Source: Chitinophaga pinensis (GTDB lineage Bacteria > Bacteroidota > Bacteroidia > SXHM01). From it: a stretch of DNA of 7,324 nucleotides. Within the stretch, counting starts at the first letter, position 1, and the number at the start of each line of letters is the position of its first letter. The notes beneath the pieces were generated by a model. It was given only the letters and a program-made list of their open reading frames with translations. It had not been told where the DNA came from and did not search any database. The stretch spans positions 1 to 7,324 of the forward strand of contig CAMDBK010000148.1 of the NCBI GenBank assembly GCA_945889235.1. Reading direction: 5' to 3'. A program made the translations under genes and the position numbers. Below, in pieces: positions 1 to 6,799 of the stretch.

Positions 1-1
1 T

Positions 2-1150
2 GATGTGATATGGTGGGTGGCATCGTATGATCACCTAAGAAGGGTGAATAGGTTTAGTGAGGATGCCCAAACCGTTAAATATATTCAAGTAAATAGTAAT
101 TATAAAATTGGAATTCTTCCTACAAGAAGTTACCATAATAACATTTCTCTTGATAGAATTCTTTTTTTTAAAGAATTTATAAAAGGAATCGAAAGAGCAG
201 CTGGTGAATGTAAAAATCCTGATGTAGCAATTGTATTGGACCCGGTATTATTCATGACTGGTGGTATATTACGTTTGCACAAAAAACTAGGCTTTAAGAT
301 AATTATGGATTTGGTTGATACCTGGCCGGAGCTGTTTGCATCTACAATACCTAAACAGCTTAAGTTTTTAAATAAAATTATCTTTTTTCCCTTATACTTT
401 TTGAGATATAGGGTTTATCGAAAGGCCTCTGCAATTGTTTCTGTTGCAGACAATTATATGCAGATTGCAAAAAAAATTAACCCTTCACTTGCTGCTGACA
501 GATATGAAGTGATTCCATATTGCACGGATGTGATAGGGATAAGATCTGGACAGAATTTAACTGGTTTTCAAAAAGATCCCTTCTTCGATAAATGGCAGTC
601 TGTAGGAATATTGGCTTCAAATCTGGGAAGTAAGTATGATGTTCTTACTGTTGTGGCTGCCATGAAAATATTGCAAGAAAAAGGCAGTAAGGTTGGTTTG
701 ATTATAGCTGGAGAGGGACAATTGAAAGAAAAACTAATCGAATTAATAGCATTTTATAAACTTAATAATATTTTATACATTGGCCGTCAACCTGGGAATA
801 TTATTAATCAGTATTTTTCAATCTGCGGATTTGGCATTGCCTCTTATGTTGATAATACCACTGTTTCAATTCCGATTAAGCTAATCTTTCATATGGCATT
901 TGGACTACCTACCTTAAATTCAATAAGCTCGGGAGATATATATAATATTATAAAAGAAAAAAAAGTAGGACTAAATTATGAAGCAGAGAACCCATTGTCT
1001 TTGGCTAATGCTATAATAGAAATTACTGCTGACAAAAATATTCTGGAAGGATTCAGAAATAGGGCTTTTGCTGAAGGGGAACGATTCGATTATAAGAAAC
1101 AGTATAAAAAATTTAATTTACTCATACAAAAAATATATGAAAATAACTAA
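2..1150 (+). CDS. GT4-family glycosyltransferase, 5' end outside window
   Basis: This is a cytoplasmic glycosyltransferase of the GT-B fold (GT4-like, resembling WbuB-type enzymes) that would add a sugar from a nucleotide donor to a lipid-linked glycan. The frame is open to the first complete codon, so the true start is probably upstream; the GTG at 5 opens directly with WWVASYDHLRR, a segment normally preceded by a short N-terminal strand. Numbering from that GTG, the linker region has DLVDTWPEL near residues 102-110. The C-terminal Rossmann half starts at VGILASNLGSKYD (about 200), followed by the IIAGEG strand-loop (233-238) and the donor-binding stretch SIPIKLIFHMAFGLP from 288. The usual GE after this stretch is GD here. 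The visible 382 residues are close to full family length. The 3' end overlaps the transketolase gene by 14 nt. The family is clear; donor, acceptor and linkage cannot be read from the sequence. Confidence 0.85.
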   Translation, partial: DVIWWVASYDHLRRVNRFSEDAQTVKYIQVNSNYKIGILPTRSYHNNISLDRILFFKEFIKGIERAAGECKNPDVAIVLDPVLFMTGGILRLHKKLGFKIIMDLVDTWPELFASTIPKQLKFLNKIIFFPLYFLRYRVYRKASAIVSVADNYMQIAKKINPSLAADRYEVIPYCTDVIGIRSGQNLTGFQKDPFFDKWQSVGILASNLGSKYDVLTVVAAMKILQEKGSKVGLIIAGEGQLKEKLIELIAFYKLNNILYIGRQPGNIINQYFSICGFGIASYVDNTTVSIPIKLIFHMAFGLPTLNSISSGDIYNIIKEKKVGLNYEAENPLSLANAIIEITADKNILEGFRNRAFAEGERFDYKKQYKKFNLLIQKIYENN

Positions 1151-1970
1151 AAACGAACTTCAATATTTGGCACATAAGCTCAGGTTGAAAGTACTTAAAA
1201 TGATTAATAAGGCGGGTAGTTCACATGTAGGAAGCGCTTTTTCAATTGCAGAATTATTGAGTGTTTTATATAGCGAATATTTGAACATATCACCTGAAAA
1301 CGTGAAAGATGATGATCGAGATAGGTTTATTATGAGTAAGGGACATGCAGTTGCAATTCTCTACGCTATTTTATCAGAAAAAAAATTCTTTCCCGAAGAT
1401 TGGCTTGAAACATTCTATCAGAATGATACTATGCTAGCAGGACACGCTACAGCTAAAAACATTCCTGGAATAGAATTATCTACAGGCTCACTTGGACATG
1501 GATTATCAGTAGGCTGTGGAATGGCTTATGCAGGCAAACTTGATAAAAAAAATTATAAAGTAGTAGTAATGTTAAGTGATGGTGAATGTAATGAAGGCTC
1601 GAACTGGGAGGCGATTTTGTTTGCTGCACATCATAAATTAAATAATTTAATAGTTATTGTAGATTATAATAAGATTCAAAGCCTAGGTCATACTAGTGAT
1701 ATCATGGAAATTGAACCGTTTGCAGATAAATGGAGAATGTTTAATTGGAATACCATAGAGGTAGATGGCCATAACATAGACGAGATAAGATCATGTTTTA
1801 AGCAATTTGATAATGAACAGAAAAAGCCTAGTGTAATGATTGCTCATACTGTTAAAGGGAAAGGGGTGTCTTTTATGGAAGATACAGTCTTGTGGCATTA
1901 TAGAACACCAAAAGGTGAAGAATACGAAAACGCAATTAAGGAAATCAATAAATTAGTAAATAAAATATGA
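1137..1970 (+). CDS. Transketolase-like protein, N-terminal (TPP-binding) subunit
   Basis: This is the thiamine-diphosphate-binding half of a split transketolase, 277 aa, the usual size for stand-alone N-terminal subunits. The ATG at 1137 is chosen because the protein then begins at the family-typical helix before HVGSAFSIAELL; the frame is open back to a TTG at 1068, but that lies deep inside the upstream gene. Visible motifs are H30 in SSHVGS, SKGHA (67-71), TGSLGHGLS (116-124, with H121), and the TPP/metal motif SDGECNEGSNWEA (147-159), which reaches N178 in DYNKIQ. Together they make a complete cofactor site. Its stop overlaps the next ATG (ATGA), so the two halves should be made together as a heteromer. 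A housekeeping pentose-phosphate transketolase is normally one ~650-aa chain, so this copy inside a glycan cluster is probably specialised, for example moving a two-carbon unit onto a sugar intermediate. That role is inference. Confidence 0.93.
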   Translation: MKITKNELQYLAHKLRLKVLKMINKAGSSHVGSAFSIAELLSVLYSEYLNISPENVKDDDRDRFIMSKGHAVAILYAILSEKKFFPEDWLETFYQNDTMLAGHATAKNIPGIELSTGSLGHGLSVGCGMAYAGKLDKKNYKVVVMLSDGECNEGSNWEAILFAAHHKLNNLIVIVDYNKIQSLGHTSDIMEIEPFADKWRMFNWNTIEVDGHNIDEIRSCFKQFDNEQKKPSVMIAHTVKGKGVSFMEDTVLWHYRTPKGEEYENAIKEINKLVNKI

Positions 1971-2893
1971 GAACAGCATTTATTAAAACTTTAGAAAGTC
2001 TCGCCGAAAAAAATAAAGATATATTTCTGATTGTAGGAGACCTTGGATTTGGCGTAACCACAAATTTTGCTGAAAAATATCCAGAACAATATCTGAATAG
2101 TGGGATTGCTGAGCAAAATATGACCGGCGTGGCTGCAGGTTTAGCTATGTCAGGAAAAACAGTACTTACCTATTCTATTGCAAATTTCCCTACGATTCGT
2201 CCACTCGAGCAAATTCGTAATGATGTGTGCTATCATAATGCTAATGTAAAGATTGTTGCAGTTGGCGGAGGATTCTGTTATGGAGCTTTAGGCCCAACAC
2301 ATTTTGCAACTGAAGATCTGGCTATTATGAGAGCCCTTCCAAATATAGTTGTGCTGGCACCAGGTGATCCTTGGGAAGCAAAAGCTGCTACAGAAGCAAT
2401 GATTACTTATAAGGGGCCTGTTTACTTAAGACTTGGGAGAGCAGGAGAGCCAAATGTTCATAAAAGTCCTGTTAATTATCAAATTGGTAAATCAATTACA
2501 GTTAAGGAGGGAAATGATATTACAATTCTATGCATAGGAGGGACATTATATAATTCTTTACAAGCTTCAGAAATCCTTGAAAGAAAAGGGATAAGCGTCA
2601 GGTTGATAAGTATGGGATCATTAAAACCGCTTGATACAGATGCTATTTTAAAAGCAGCAAAAGAAACAAATAATATCTTTACAGTTGAAGAGCATTCGTT
2701 AATTGGAGGACTTGGAAGTGCTGTATCAGAGATTATCTGCGAATCCAGAATTCCGGTTAAGTTAAAAAAACTTGGAGTTACATCTGAATTTCCAGATCGA
2801 GTAGGCAATCAGGAATGGTTCTTAAAAAAGTATAAACTGGATTCCGATGGAATTGTTGAAACTATTCTGCAAACATTAAAAAATAAACAATAA
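1967..2893 (+). CDS. Transketolase-like protein, C-terminal (pyrimidine-binding) subunit
   Basis: This is the partner half of the split transketolase, 308 aa. The pyrimidine-binding domain occupies about residues 1-165. It holds the signature NSGIAEQNMTGVAAGLA (from 44), whose E49 corresponds to the glutamate that activates the thiamine ring, then RPLEQIRNDVCYH, and then GPTHFATEDLAIMRALPN, the family's substrate/TPP-facing loop. The rest, about 185-300, is the transketolase C-terminal domain, with the ILCIGG strand and FTVEEHSLIGGLGSAVSE. No key residue looks missing. It starts at the ATG overlapping the previous stop by 4 nt, which implies translational coupling and matched subunit levels. 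DXS and the E1 beta subunits of pyruvate dehydrogenase share the fold, but the size and the paired N-terminal gene favour transketolase. Donor and acceptor sugars are unknown. Confidence 0.93.
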   Translation: MRTAFIKTLESLAEKNKDIFLIVGDLGFGVTTNFAEKYPEQYLNSGIAEQNMTGVAAGLAMSGKTVLTYSIANFPTIRPLEQIRNDVCYHNANVKIVAVGGGFCYGALGPTHFATEDLAIMRALPNIVVLAPGDPWEAKAATEAMITYKGPVYLRLGRAGEPNVHKSPVNYQIGKSITVKEGNDITILCIGGTLYNSLQASEILERKGISVRLISMGSLKPLDTDAILKAAKETNNIFTVEEHSLIGGLGSAVSEIICESRIPVKLKKLGVTSEFPDRVGNQEWFLKKYKLDSDGIVETILQTLKNKQ

Positions 2894-2895
2894 AT

Positions 2896-3747
2896 ATGAA
2901 AGATAATATGTTAGAGTACCAGCCTTCATTAGTTGGAAAAATTGCCAGAGTCATAATTCCTTTTTTACAAAAAAGCCTACCAACAAAAGTTTATAAAATA
3001 ATTTATGATACACTTTACAACTCTTATAAAAATATGCTTAGAGTCGGATATTTTTTAAAGTACTATTTTTATTCAATTTTTGGTAATAAAGAACAAAAAT
3101 TAAAAGTAAAATTAGTTTGGAGATTACTTAAGTATACCATGGGGGGGCGAAAAGCGTTGGAAAATGCTTTTGATGTTGTGAAATCTATTGAGTCAAGGAA
3201 TATTGAAGGAGCTTTGGTTGAATGTGGAGTAGCTGAAGGAGGAACAGCAGCTATGCTAGCTTTATCAAGTAGCATCTTAGGGGAACATAAAAGAATAAAA
3301 TGGTTCTTTGATTCTTATGAAGGATTACCAGAACCAACGATGGAAGATTATGTTGGCGGCAAGGTAGGTGATTTTATACGCCCTTTACCTAAAGGATCAT
3401 GTCTTGGAACTATAGAACAAGTAAGTGAGTTAATGTTTGATGTACTTAACATGTCTAAAAGTGAGGTTAATCTGGTAAAAGGCTGGTTTCAAGATACGGT
3501 GCCTGTCGAAAAAAATAAAATTGGTAAAATTGCTGTATTGAGATTAGATGGTGATTGGTATGAGTCTACTAAAATACCACTAGATAACTTTTACTCTCAA
3601 ATTTCTCCAGGAGGTATTGTCATTATAGATGACTATGGAACTTGTTTTGGTTCAAAGCGGGCTGTTGATGAATTTATATTTGAAAACAAAATCCTTACAA
3701 CGATTTATTCTGACGGACGGGGTGGTGTATGGTTCCAAAAACCATAG
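2896..3747 (+). CDS. TylF/MycF-like SAM-dependent O-methyltransferase
   Basis: A 283-aa protein of the TylF (macrocin O-methyltransferase) family, which in characterised members methylates sugar hydroxyls using S-adenosylmethionine and a divalent metal. The SAM-binding glycine motif is ALVECGVAEGGTAAMLAL (106-123). The FDSYEGLPEP block follows at 138-147. LRLDGDWYEST (215-225) and IIDDYG (243-248) supply the aspartates D218, D245 and D246 expected as metal ligands and base. The first ~75 residues are basic and aromatic (YFLKYYFYSIF near 52-62), longer than the core fold needs, and may touch the membrane or the lipid-linked substrate. The ATG is 2 nt after the transketolase stop; a second in-frame ATG (M5) is possible. 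A run of seven Gs at 3141-3147 encodes part of M82-G83-G84, before the SAM site. In this cluster it probably O-methylates a glycan sugar, either free or in the chain; the position is unknown. Confidence 0.88.
   Translation: MKDNMLEYQPSLVGKIARVIIPFLQKSLPTKVYKIIYDTLYNSYKNMLRVGYFLKYYFYSIFGNKEQKLKVKLVWRLLKYTMGGRKALENAFDVVKSIESRNIEGALVECGVAEGGTAAMLALSSSILGEHKRIKWFFDSYEGLPEPTMEDYVGGKVGDFIRPLPKGSCLGTIEQVSELMFDVLNMSKSEVNLVKGWFQDTVPVEKNKIGKIAVLRLDGDWYESTKIPLDNFYSQISPGGIVIIDDYGTCFGSKRAVDEFIFENKILTTIYSDGRGGVWFQKP
3141..3147 (+). repeat. G7 homopolymer inside the methyltransferase gene
   Basis: Seven consecutive Gs at codons 82-84 of the methyltransferase, in an otherwise very AT-rich gene. Gain or loss of one G would shift the frame before the SAM-binding motif and abolish the enzyme. 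The tract is plainly visible; a role in phase variation is only a possibility, since seven is near the lower limit for frequent slippage. Confidence 0.6.
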
Positions 3748-3773
3748 CCCTAGCTCTTTTTATAATTATCTAA

Positions 3774-4388
3774 ATGAATAAAAATAGTATTTATAAAACT
3801 GCGAAGCGTATCACCGATATAATATTGGCTTCTTTAGGAATAATTATCCTTTTACCAGTTTTTCTTCTTATCGCGTTTGTTATTAAGTTCGATTCTAGAG
3901 GTCCAGTTTTTTTTAGAGGCGTTAGAACAGGGAAAAATAATGTACCATTTAGAATTTTTAAATTCCGTTCAATGTATATTGGGTCTGAATATAAGGCAGG
4001 AACAACTAGTCGAAACGACAACAGGGTAACTAAAGTTGGTAAATTCATACGAAGATATAAACTTGACGAATTGCCACAACTATTGAATGTTATTTTAGGT
4101 GAAATGAGTTTTGTTGGCCCTAGACCAGAACTCCCTAAGTATACAAATGAATACACTGGAGAAGAATTATTAATCCTCACGGTAAAGCCCGGTATAACAG
4201 ATATATCTTCTATTAAGTTTTCAAATTTGAATGATTTAATAGAAGATGAAGATCCTGACAAGGCTTTCGAAACAAGGATTTTAATGGTTAAAAATCTTCT
4301 ACGTATTGAGTATGTTAAAACTTGTAGCTATTGGTTTGATATTAAATTAATTATTAAAACAGTATTTAAGATAATTTTACGAAAGTGA
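3774..4388 (+). CDS. Small phosphoglycosyl transferase (bacterial sugar transferase), glycan-initiating
   Basis: A 204-aa monotopic phosphoglycosyl transferase (bacterial sugar transferase family, PF02397; PglC/WecP-like small form). It would transfer a sugar-1-phosphate from a UDP-sugar to undecaprenyl phosphate at the inner face of the cytoplasmic membrane, starting repeat-unit assembly. The N-terminal re-entrant helix is at about 15-38 with the kink-forming P28. It is followed by GPVFFRGVRTG (43-53), FRIFKFRSM (59-67), the catalytic Asp-Glu pair in KLDELPQLLN (D98, E99), GEMSFVGPRPE (109-119) and KPGIT. All hallmark residues are present, so it should be active. The ATG follows the methyltransferase stop by 26 nt, the loosest junction in the operon, and its TGA overlaps the next GTG by 4 nt. 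The C-terminal third after KPGITDISSIKF departs from the WAQVNGR type seen in the second copy at 6789, suggesting a different sugar substrate. Confidence 0.92.
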   Translation: MNKNSIYKTAKRITDIILASLGIIILLPVFLLIAFVIKFDSRGPVFFRGVRTGKNNVPFRIFKFRSMYIGSEYKAGTTSRNDNRVTKVGKFIRRYKLDELPQLLNVILGEMSFVGPRPELPKYTNEYTGEELLILTVKPGITDISSIKFSNLNDLIEDEDPDKAFETRILMVKNLLRIEYVKTCSYWFDIKLIIKTVFKIILRK

Positions 4389-5329
4389 ATATAAAACCAT
4401 ATAATAATATTTTGCCGACAAAGCTAGTCTTAGGTTGTGAACCATTGGGTGGCACTGACTGGGGTAAAGTAAATAAATCGTTAGTATATAAATCTATAAG
4501 AAGAGCTTTAGATTTTGGTATAAATACATTTGATATTGCTGATGTTTATGGTTTAGGAAAAGCTGAAATGGAACTCTCTAAAGTTTTAGGAAAAGATAGA
4601 AAAAATGCATTCATAATAACCAAATTTGGTATCAGGTGGGAAGCTCCAGTAGGAAGAAATAGAGCCTTCACTTATAAGGACTCAAGTGCCGAGTATATGA
4701 ATAATGCATTAGATGCAAGCCTTAAGCGTTTGAAAGTTGATACAATACCTTTATACTTTATTCATTGGCCAGACCCTAATTGTAACCTAGAAAATACTAT
4801 TGAGGCACTTGAAAGAGCTAAAGAAAAAGGGAAAATAGTAAATTATGGACTATCGAACTTTAATATAGAAGCTATACCGGATCATATTTTTAAAGATTAT
4901 TCTATTAGTGCATATCAAGGTTGTATGAATATAGTGGAAGCGGAAAGAGATTTAAAAAATTTTAGAAAAGCTATCACTCATAATCTCACAACTTTCGGAT
5001 ATGGCCCATTGGCTCAAGGACTTCTGTCAGGGAATTATAATCAGTATAGTAATTTTGATCAATCAGATAGAAGATTTCGCCTTCCTCATTTTCAGAATGA
5101 TAATTGGCAAAAAAATCGCTCTATTCTTGATTTACTTAAAATACTTTCAAAGAAATACAATAAATCCATTTCTCAGATAGCCATACGATGGGTTTTCGAT
5201 GGTTACAAAGTAGTTGATTGTGTAATTGCAGGGGCGAAAACACCTGATCAGGTTGAAAAATTTTTTGACTCATTGGGTTTCGAACTTAGTATAAATGATG
5301 TTCAAATGATAAATTTATTATTAAATTAA
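4385..5329 (+). CDS. Aldo/keto reductase family oxidoreductase
   Basis: A 314-aa NAD(P)H-dependent aldo/keto reductase with a single (alpha/beta)8 barrel, the family's normal length. The complete catalytic tetrad is visible: D50 and Y55 in NTFDIADVYGLG, K80 in IITKFGIR, and H127 in LYFIHWPDPN. SNFN, YGPLAQGLLSG and the C-terminal nucleotide-binding stretch VIAGAKTPDQVEKF follow in the expected order. It starts at a GTG in the overlap GTGA with the sugar-transferase stop; no in-frame ATG lies near the expected N-terminus, and the protein from GTG begins with the usual short lead to LVLGCEPLGG. Relatives in polysaccharide and antibiotic clusters reduce keto or aldehyde groups of nucleotide-activated sugars, so a carbonyl produced with the split transketolase is a plausible substrate, but this is inference. 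The gene is the last intact one before the IS66 scar, which starts 13 nt after its stop. Confidence 0.92.
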   Translation: MNIKPYNNILPTKLVLGCEPLGGTDWGKVNKSLVYKSIRRALDFGINTFDIADVYGLGKAEMELSKVLGKDRKNAFIITKFGIRWEAPVGRNRAFTYKDSSAEYMNNALDASLKRLKVDTIPLYFIHWPDPNCNLENTIEALERAKEKGKIVNYGLSNFNIEAIPDHIFKDYSISAYQGCMNIVEAERDLKNFRKAITHNLTTFGYGPLAQGLLSGNYNQYSNFDQSDRRFRLPHFQNDNWQKNRSILDLLKILSKKYNKSISQIAIRWVFDGYKVVDCVIAGAKTPDQVEKFFDSLGFELSINDVQMINLLLN

Positions 5330-5342
5330 TTGATCTTATTAG

Positions 5343-5362
5343 GTAAGCCCCCCAGCAATACC
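5343..5362. repeat. Putative IS66 terminal end (IR)
   Basis: GTAAGCCCCCCAGCAATACC is placed as the element terminus because it starts with the family's GTAAGC-like sequence, points outward from the transposase 3' end, and lies about 46 bp past the transposase stop, a normal distance. The matching inverted repeat at the opposite end is missing, so the exact length of the repeat cannot be set. Confidence 0.6.
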
Positions 5363-5368
5363 ATTGCT
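5354..5368. repeat. Small perfect hairpin in the IS end
   Basis: AGCAAT-ACC-ATTGCT forms a perfect 6-bp stem with a 3-nt loop just inside the IS66 terminus. It may be part of the transposase binding site. It is too weak, and lacks a T-run, to be called a terminator. Confidence 0.4.
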
Positions 5369-5382
5369 AAATTTGCAAGTGG
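5357..5382. repeat. Degenerate direct repeat, copy 1 (IS terminus)
   Basis: AATACCAT, a 7-nt spacer, then TTTGCAAGTGG. The same two blocks recur with a 4-nt spacer at 5517-5539, inside the transposase coding remnant, in the same orientation. Spacer and flanks differ. Confidence 0.5.
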
Positions 5383-5408
5383 GTATGCATAATAAAAATA
5401 AGGAGCAA

Positions 5409-5609
5409 TTAATTTTTGCTAACTGGGGTCCAGTTTTGAGGAAGGAGTTCTTCTATTTTATTAATGGAGTGTTCGTTGATTTTATTGAGAACATCGCTAA
5501 GCCAATCGTAAGGGTTAATACCATGATTTTTGCAAGTGGCAAGTAAGCTATAAAACATAGCCGCCCGCTGCGCTGCACTATGACTGTCTGCGAATAAATA
5601 ATTTTTCCG
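5409..5609 (-). pseudogene. IS66 transposase, C-terminal fragment
   Basis: The minus strand encodes the last 66 codons and stop of an IS66-family transposase, reading from R-K-N-Y-L-F-A-D at 5609 down to TAA at 5409-5411. It shows the family's conserved tail: RKNYLFADSHSAAQRAAMFY, then TCKNHGINPYDWLSDVL, then IEELLPQNW. The family normally has about 450-520 residues, so nearly all of the protein, including the DDE catalytic core, is gone. The usual glycine before RKN is already replaced (CTC, Leu), which places the break at or just beyond 5609. There is no start codon and no function is expected. The surviving part has no internal stops, so the truncation is probably fairly recent, or the element was recently active. 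Confidence 0.85.
5517..5539. repeat. Degenerate direct repeat, copy 2 (inside transposase remnant)
   Basis: AATACCAT-GATT-TTTGCAAGTGG, partner of the copy at 5357-5382. On the minus strand it codes for T-C-K-N-H-G-I of the transposase tail. A GTAAGC hexamer, like the IS terminus, lies just beyond it at 5543-5548. Confidence 0.5.
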
Positions 5610-5891
5610 GAGGATTATGACTTTCTTGTACGAGCGTATTTGGCCGGGTTTAGACTTGGAAATGTTGTAGATGATGTTTTATATTTTAGACTAGGTGAAA
5701 ACTGTACTGAAACTTTAAAAAGAAGATGGGGAATAAAGTATGCATTTAATGAGTTTCTCTTGTATCGTAAGTTTTTTAGATTGGGCTTTTATGATGTCAT
5801 TGATTTTGGTATAGTGCTTATCTGTAAAATTCCTTTAAGGTTAGTTCCGTTTAAATTATTTAAGTATTTATATTTAAATTTTTTTAGATGA
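5607..5891 (+). pseudogene. GT2-family glycosyltransferase, C-terminal fragment
   Basis: About 94 codons and the TGA stop of a family 2 (GT-A fold) glycosyltransferase remain. The fragment begins with FPEDYDFLVRAYLAGFRLG, where the ED pair is the conserved acidic motif (catalytic-base region) of such enzymes. NVVDDVLYFRLG and KRRWG follow, then the typical amphipathic tail (LYRKFFRLGFYDVIDFG, RLVPFKLFKYLYLNFFR). The nucleotide-binding N-terminal two-thirds are missing: upstream of 5601 the frame hits a stop at 5595 and the DNA is IS66 sequence. No suitable start codon exists (a TTG at 5640 would begin after the ED motif), so it is inactive. Its stop overlaps the epimerase start by 4 nt (ATGA), showing that it once belonged to the same operon as the two following genes. 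The remaining frame has no internal stop. Confidence 0.82.
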
Positions 5892-6799
5892 TGTTTAAGG
5901 CATGTGTTACTGGGGCATCTGGATTTGTTGCTAATGTTTTGTTTGACTATTTTGATTTGTATGGTCTTTTGTATGACAAAATCGAAAGAGATAAATTGCA
6001 AAGTTTTGATTTATTCAACTGTAATGATTTTGTAATCCATCTAGCTGGTAAAGCCCACGATCTTAAATAAACATCCAATCCAGACGAGTATTATCAAGTT
6101 AATACTGAATTAACCAAAAAAGTATTTGATGCCTTTCTAGTATCAGAGGCCAAAGTATTCATCACATTAAGTTCTGTAAAAGCAGCCGCTGACGAAGTGC
6201 ATGGAGAATTAACGGAAGAGCACTTCGCTAACCCAATTACCCATTACGGTAAAAGTAAATTGCTAGCAGAGCAATATATTTTAAGTAAAAAAATACCCGA
6301 AGGGAAGCGAATTTATGTTTTAAGACCATGTATGATTCATGGTCCTGGTAATAAAGGAAATTTGAATTTGTTATATAAATTAGTTTCCAAAGGAATTCCA
6401 TGGCCTTTAGGTGCATTTGATAATAAGCGTTCTTTTTGTAGTATTGAAAATTTATGTTTTATCATAAAAGAATTGATTGAAAAAAATAACATTCCTTCCG
6501 GAGTTTATAATATAGCAGATGATGAACCTGTTTCTACAAATGAAATAATTGAACTAATTGCTCAGTCTCAAAATAAGAAGCTAAGAATTATTAGTATTCC
6601 AAAATGGATAATAAAAAGTGTTTCTAAGATTGGTGATTTATTATGTCTGCCATTAAACTCGGATCGCTTAAATAAATTAACTGAAACCTATATTGTAAAC
6701 AATTCAAAGATAAAAAAATCACTTGGAAAGGAGTTGCCCATTTCAAGCAAAGCTGGATTACTAAAAACATTTCAATCATTCTCAATAAATGCTCAATAG
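5888..6799 (+). pseudogene. NAD-dependent epimerase/dehydratase (nucleotide-sugar 4-reductase-like), interrupted by in-frame TAA
   Basis: A short-chain dehydrogenase/reductase of the extended nucleotide-sugar class, 303 codons, carrying one TAA at 6068-6070 (codon 61) with homology continuing in the same frame on both sides. Before it are the Rossmann motif VTGASGFVA and FVIHLAGKAHDLK. After it come TSNPDEYYQVNTELTKK, the serine motif ITLSSVKAAA (S95/S96), the catalytic THYGKSK (Y120, K124), LRPCMIHGPGNKGN and YNIADDEPVST. The third glycine of TGxxGxxG is alanine (A15), a second possible defect. A Lys codon (AAA) at position 61 would repair the frame by one base change. A restart at the GTG at 6197 would lack the cofactor-binding half. 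Relatives next to a small sugar transferase often finish a UDP-2-acetamido-6-deoxysugar by reducing its 4-keto group; that substrate is inference. Sequencing error is the alternative to a real nonsense mutation. Confidence 0.85.

Larger units (their letters stand above)
5343..5609 (-). mobile_element. IS66-family element, 3'-end remnant
   Basis: About 267 bp of an IS66-family insertion sequence survive. The outer end begins GTAAGCCCCCC at 5343, matching the GTAAGC-type termini known for the family. Reading inward on the minus strand, the end of the transposase gene follows. The other end, the accessory orf1/orf2 genes and most of the transposase are absent, so the copy cannot move. IS66 elements normally make 8-bp target duplications; the flanking octamer would be CTTATTAG (5335-5342), but with the other end lost there is no second copy to confirm it. 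The inner limit near 5607-5612 is a fusion to a GT2 glycosyltransferase fragment. Confidence 0.82.

Noticed and set aside
1068..1136. A longer transketolase N-terminal subunit starting at the TTG at 1068.
   Set aside because: The extra 23 residues lie wholly within the glycosyltransferase gene, read as low-complexity Lys/Asn/Tyr-rich sequence, and precede the family-typical N-terminus that starts at the ATG at 1137.
2479..2808. Minus-strand open frame opposite the transketolase C-terminal gene, and similar ones at 3069-3275, 3791-4261 and 5789-6001.
   Set aside because: They mirror strong plus-strand coding sequence, show no recognisable domain, and have no independent context.
5354..5368. 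Rho-independent terminator after the reductase gene.
   Set aside because: The stem is only 6 bp, half A/T, has no T-run after it, and lies in the IS terminus.
5364..5546. Plus-strand 60-codon open frame across the IS66 remnant.
   Set aside because: It is the antisense of the transposase tail, which has clear family motifs on the minus strand.
5640..5891. A stand-alone 83-aa protein starting at the TTG at 5640.
   Set aside because: Homology to GT2 glycosyltransferases continues upstream of the TTG (FPEDYDFLVRAY), so this is the end of a truncated gene, not a small gene.
6197..6799. A separate 200-aa gene starting at the GTG at 6197.
   Set aside because: It is in the same frame as 5888-6070, and the region between encodes the expected middle of the same epimerase; the GTG is an internal Val codon.
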